DNA from: Alphaproteobacteria bacterium
GTDB taxonomy: Bacteria > Pseudomonadota > Alphaproteobacteria > Micropepsales > Micropepsaceae
DNA: 8,058 nt
Assembly: GCA_947373775.1 (NCBI GenBank)
Contig: CANBZE010000060.1
Coordinates: 1 to 8,058 of the forward strand
Direction: 5' to 3'
A program made the translations under genes and the position numbers. Below, piece after piece: positions 6,313 through 8,058 of the stretch. How positions within the stretch are numbered: the stretch's first letter is position 1; each line of letters starts with the position of its first letter. The notes under the pieces are model-generated. The model had not been told where the DNA came from and did no database searches. It saw only the letters and a list, made by a program, of their open reading frames with translations.

Positions 6313-7083
6313 ATGCGAATTATCAGCATCATGGTGGCCGGACTCATTTGCGCCGCCTGGACGCAAACCGCAAAAGCAGAGCCAACCGACATCGTAATTC
6401 GCGTCCTGGCGAAAGACGCCAAATTCATTGGAACGGAGACAGGCGGGGCCAAGGTTATCCTGCGTGATGCCGACACCGGGGAGATTCTCGCGCAAGGCGT
6501 GACATCGGGTGGCACAGGCAACACGCCCAAAATCATGACCAGCGGCCACGCAAGGCGGGAAACCCTTTCCGATGAGACGTCGGCAAAATTCACGACCACC
6601 ATAGACATTCAGAGGCCGCGAAAAATCACGGCAACAGCCACCGGGCCTATGATGCTGGGCGAAGGCGCGGTCACTGTTTCCTCCACCCAGTGGGTGCTGC
6701 CAGGAAAGGCTATCGCTGGCAGCGACGGTTGGGTGCTGGAACTACCCGGCTTTGCCATCAGCCTTCGCGAGCCCCTGCCGGCACGGGTGCATCTCGGCGG
6801 CAAGGAAATCAGGATACCCCTCAAGGTAAGGGTCACAATGCAATGCGGTTGCCCGATCACGCCTGGCGGAATCTGGGATGCCAACAAATTTGAGATCGCC
6901 ACCATTCTCGAAAGCGGAACAAAAATCCGCCCGCCTGCATCTCTTGCCTATGCGGGCCAGCCCAGCACATTTGACGGCGAAATCGCGATCTCCGAGCCGG
7001 GCCGCTACACTCTGGATGTCTATGCGTATGATCCGTCCAACGGCAATACCGGCCTGATGAAATTCGCTCTGGTTGCGGACTGA
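6313..7083 (+). CDS. Unrecognised exported protein with a CGC motif
   Basis: I do not recognise this 256-residue protein. ATG 6313 is chosen because AGGAAGAA (6301-6308) precedes it by four bases and it gives a clean signal peptide: MRIISIMVAGLICAAW with probable cleavage after AKA at residue 22. An earlier in-frame codon at 6139 would run through the cytochrome gene's start. The mature part (about 234 residues) is rich in predicted beta strands: VIRVLAKDAKFIG, GGAKVILRDADTGEIL, and a last GRYTLDVYAYDPSNGNTG that looks Ig-like. Cys178 and Cys180 (MQCGCPITPGG) are its only mature cysteines, so they could form a metal site or disulfide, or carry sulfur. The divergent TsdA-like gene and the convergent DsrE-like gene suggest a periplasmic role in sulfur chemistry; that is inference. 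Confidence 0.8.
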   Translation: MRIISIMVAGLICAAWTQTAKAEPTDIVIRVLAKDAKFIGTETGGAKVILRDADTGEILAQGVTSGGTGNTPKIMTSGHARRETLSDETSAKFTTTIDIQRPRKITATATGPMMLGEGAVTVSSTQWVLPGKAIAGSDGWVLELPGFAISLREPLPARVHLGGKEIRIPLKVRVTMQCGCPITPGGIWDANKFEIATILESGTKIRPPASLAYAGQPSTFDGEIAISEPGRYTLDVYAYDPSNGNTGLMKFALVAD

Positions 7084-7102
7084 GATTCCGCACGGGTTGC
7101 CG

Positions 7103-7780
7103 TCATGCTGTATAACAAAGAGCGTACTTGTGCTCCTGAGCCCGGTTAACGGCGATGATGCCCGCCGGCACCATCCGGGCGTGCTGCACGGTGTTGGCGC
7201 GCAGTTCCGCGAAGATCGCGTCGCCACTGCCTCCCGTTTCTTCCGCCACGGCCTCAGCAAGCTTTCGCGAGGCGACGGAGCATATCGCAAACTGGCCGCC
7301 CAACTTGCCCAGGCCATCCAATGTCAGCCCGTTGGTGGGCAGCAACGCGGCCTTCTCCGCGGCATTGTAGATATTGACGACCGGTGCCGACTTTGTAACA
7401 GGGTCGACAAGCTTGTACCGCTTGGCAAAAGGGCCGCTGTATTTCGTCCAGATATTGTCGTTGAAGCCGAACGCCGTGGACCCGGCGCGAAAGATCATCA
7501 AAACGCCGAGCTCGTCTGGTTGGATGCCATATCCGTCTCGGTTGGCTGCATAAAAGGTGTGGGCAAATGTCAGGGCGCGAGCCACGCCCTCTGACGAAAT
7601 TGTATCGAAGACTTGCCTGTGGCGGCGGCCCAGTTCGTCCAGCCAGCGGTCTTGCGGTTCGAGCACTGGCGAACTCGTCTCCAAGGCCGATGCCGGGGAG
7701 GTTCGGCTCGCCGCCGTTACGGCTCCCAATCCCAGTCCCGCCACGATATTGCGTAACAGGTTTCTCTTGTCATTTTGCAT
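7103..7780 (-). CDS. Exported DsrE-fold-like protein with Tat-like signal
   Basis: This 225-residue protein begins with DKRNLLRNIVAGLGLGAVTAAS, a KR variant of the twin-arginine signal, and probably matures near residue 32 (PASA). The mature part resembles the DsrE/DsrF fold. A strand-helix start (ARALTFAHTFYAANRD) leads to strand LGVLMIFRAG, then GGQFAICSVASRKLA with Cys167 at the conserved DsrE cysteine position, and finally MVPAGIIAVNRAQEHKYAL, which matches the typical VPAGVxAxxxAQExGY end. Cys222 is the only other cysteine. DsrE/TusD relatives carry persulfide on that cysteine in the cytoplasm; an exported form would be periplasmic. I chose ATG 7780 because GGGAGG lies just upstream (on the minus strand) and the signal starts there. 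The longer frame to 8008 runs through hairpin repeats and is not credible coding. The gene ends 19 bases from the convergent CGC protein gene. Confidence 0.72.
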   Translation of the reverse strand: MQNDKRNLLRNIVAGLGLGAVTAASRTSPASALETSSPVLEPQDRWLDELGRRHRQVFDTISSEGVARALTFAHTFYAANRDGYGIQPDELGVLMIFRAGSTAFGFNDNIWTKYSGPFAKRYKLVDPVTKSAPVVNIYNAAEKAALLPTNGLTLDGLGKLGGQFAICSVASRKLAEAVAEETGGSGDAIFAELRANTVQHARMVPAGIIAVNRAQEHKYALCYTA

Positions 7781-7934
7781 GACCCGCCCTCCCGCTGGCC
7801 CGAGGAATGTCTCTTGCAGCTTGACACAAAGACTATTGCATTGATGCCACCCAATCCAGAGACCGCGGGAATGGCAAAAAGCGATTAGCACGCGTCCTGG
7901 GCAGAGGTGGTCGTTGGCCTGCCGATGGGACGAG
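7781..7934. other. Upstream region of the DsrE-like gene
   Basis: This stretch separates the DsrE-like start from the repeat array. On the minus strand it ends in a strong GGGAGGGCGG ribosome site, but I find no convincing minus-strand promoter. A TTGACA on the plus strand (7821-7826) has no good -10 and no gene downstream. The frame through it on the minus strand looks like random readthrough. Confidence 0.35.
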
Positions 7935-7964
7935 AATGTCCGCTTTTGGCGCAAAGCAGACATT
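7935..7964. repeat. Hairpin repeat, copy 4 (array unit 1)
   Basis: This unit has the arms AATGTCCGCTTT (7935-7946) and AAAGCAGACATT (7953-7964), complementary except for one position, around the loop TGGCGC. It is identical in length (30 bases) to the perfect copy at 2491-2520. Confidence 0.9.
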
Positions 7965-7980
7965 CGGCTGACCGGGGCTG

Positions 7981-8009
7981 AATGTCCGCTCTGGAGAAAA
8001 GCGGACATT
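7981..8009. repeat. Hairpin repeat, copy 5 (array unit 2)
   Basis: The arms AATGTCCGCT (7981-7990) and AGCGGACATT (8000-8009) pair perfectly around CTGGAGAAA. The unit is 29 bases. A 16-base spacer (7965-7980) beginning CGGCTGA separates it from the previous unit. Confidence 0.9.
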
Positions 8010-8025
8010 GGGCTGAACAGGGCGA

Positions 8026-8055
8026 AATGGCCCCTCCTGACCCAAAGCGGACATT
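8026..8055. repeat. Hairpin repeat, copy 6 (array unit 3)
   Basis: The right half, TGACCCAAAGCGGACATT, is identical to that of copy 1. The left arm has changed (AATGGCCCCTCC), so the hairpin is lost. The 16-base spacer before it (8010-8025) matches the previous spacer at 11 of 16 positions, so whole repeat-plus-spacer units were duplicated in tandem. The array may continue beyond the window. Confidence 0.8.
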
Positions 8056-8058
8056 CCG

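Noticed and set aside
7821..7826. Perfect plus-strand -35 (TTGACA)
   Set aside because: No good -10 at the right distance and no plus-strand gene follows in the window.
7781..8008. N-terminal extension of the DsrE-like gene to 8008
   Set aside because: The extension is translated hairpin repeat and low-complexity sequence, while ATG 7780 has a strong GGGAGG site and begins a signal peptide.
7833..8054. Small minus-strand ORF of 73 codons
   Set aside because: More than half of it is the tandem repeat read as protein; no independent coding evidence.
7935..8055. CRISPR array
   Set aside because: The repeats are palindromic, only three, and the 16-base spacers resemble each other; CRISPR spacers are longer and unrelated.

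Overview
The window looks like chromosomal DNA of a GC-rich alphaproteobacterium, probably from or near Hyphomicrobiales (Rhizobiales). The reasons are dense GC-rich coding, a BigR-type sulfur regulon, and a hairpin repeat whose translation (MSALGQ..., NVxFxPKADI) I recall from many spurious ORFs in Bradyrhizobium-like genomes. I could not search a database, so the taxonomy is an inference.

Left part (1-2462, all + strand): the 3' end of an SRPBCC-fold gene, an ACS-type MFS transporter and an SDR-family protein, closely spaced and probably one operon. The SDR lacks the catalytic lysine (YxxxM instead of YxxxK). A perfect 12-bp-arm hairpin repeat (2491-2520) closes this block.

Central and right part (2563-7780): a cluster for reactive sulfur species. 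A BigR/SqrR-type ArsR repressor with the cysteine pair C36/C102 is transcribed divergently from a Blh/ETHE1-like persulfide dioxygenase. Between them lie AT-rich inverted repeats that overlap candidate promoters in both directions. Downstream of the repressor come a membrane-anchored rhodanese (rhodanese plus DUF2892, YgaP-like) and a TauE/SafE-type exporter, with short gaps or overlaps. Together these suggest a pathway: persulfide carried by rhodanese, oxidised by the dioxygenase to sulfite, and sulfite exported. Next, convergent to this operon, is an exported diheme cytochrome c resembling thiosulfate dehydrogenase TsdA. It is divergent from an unrecognised exported protein with a CGC motif. 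Convergent to that is an exported DsrE-fold-like protein with a Tat-like signal.

Repeats: the same roughly 30-bp hairpin family occurs at 2491-2520 (one perfect copy), 5153-5217 (two degenerate copies) and 7935-8055 (three tandem copies, period 45-46 bp). These sites lie on both sides of, and inside, the sulfur cluster. The repeats also create false coding sequence at the right edge. I see no tRNA, rRNA, CRISPR array or transposase.
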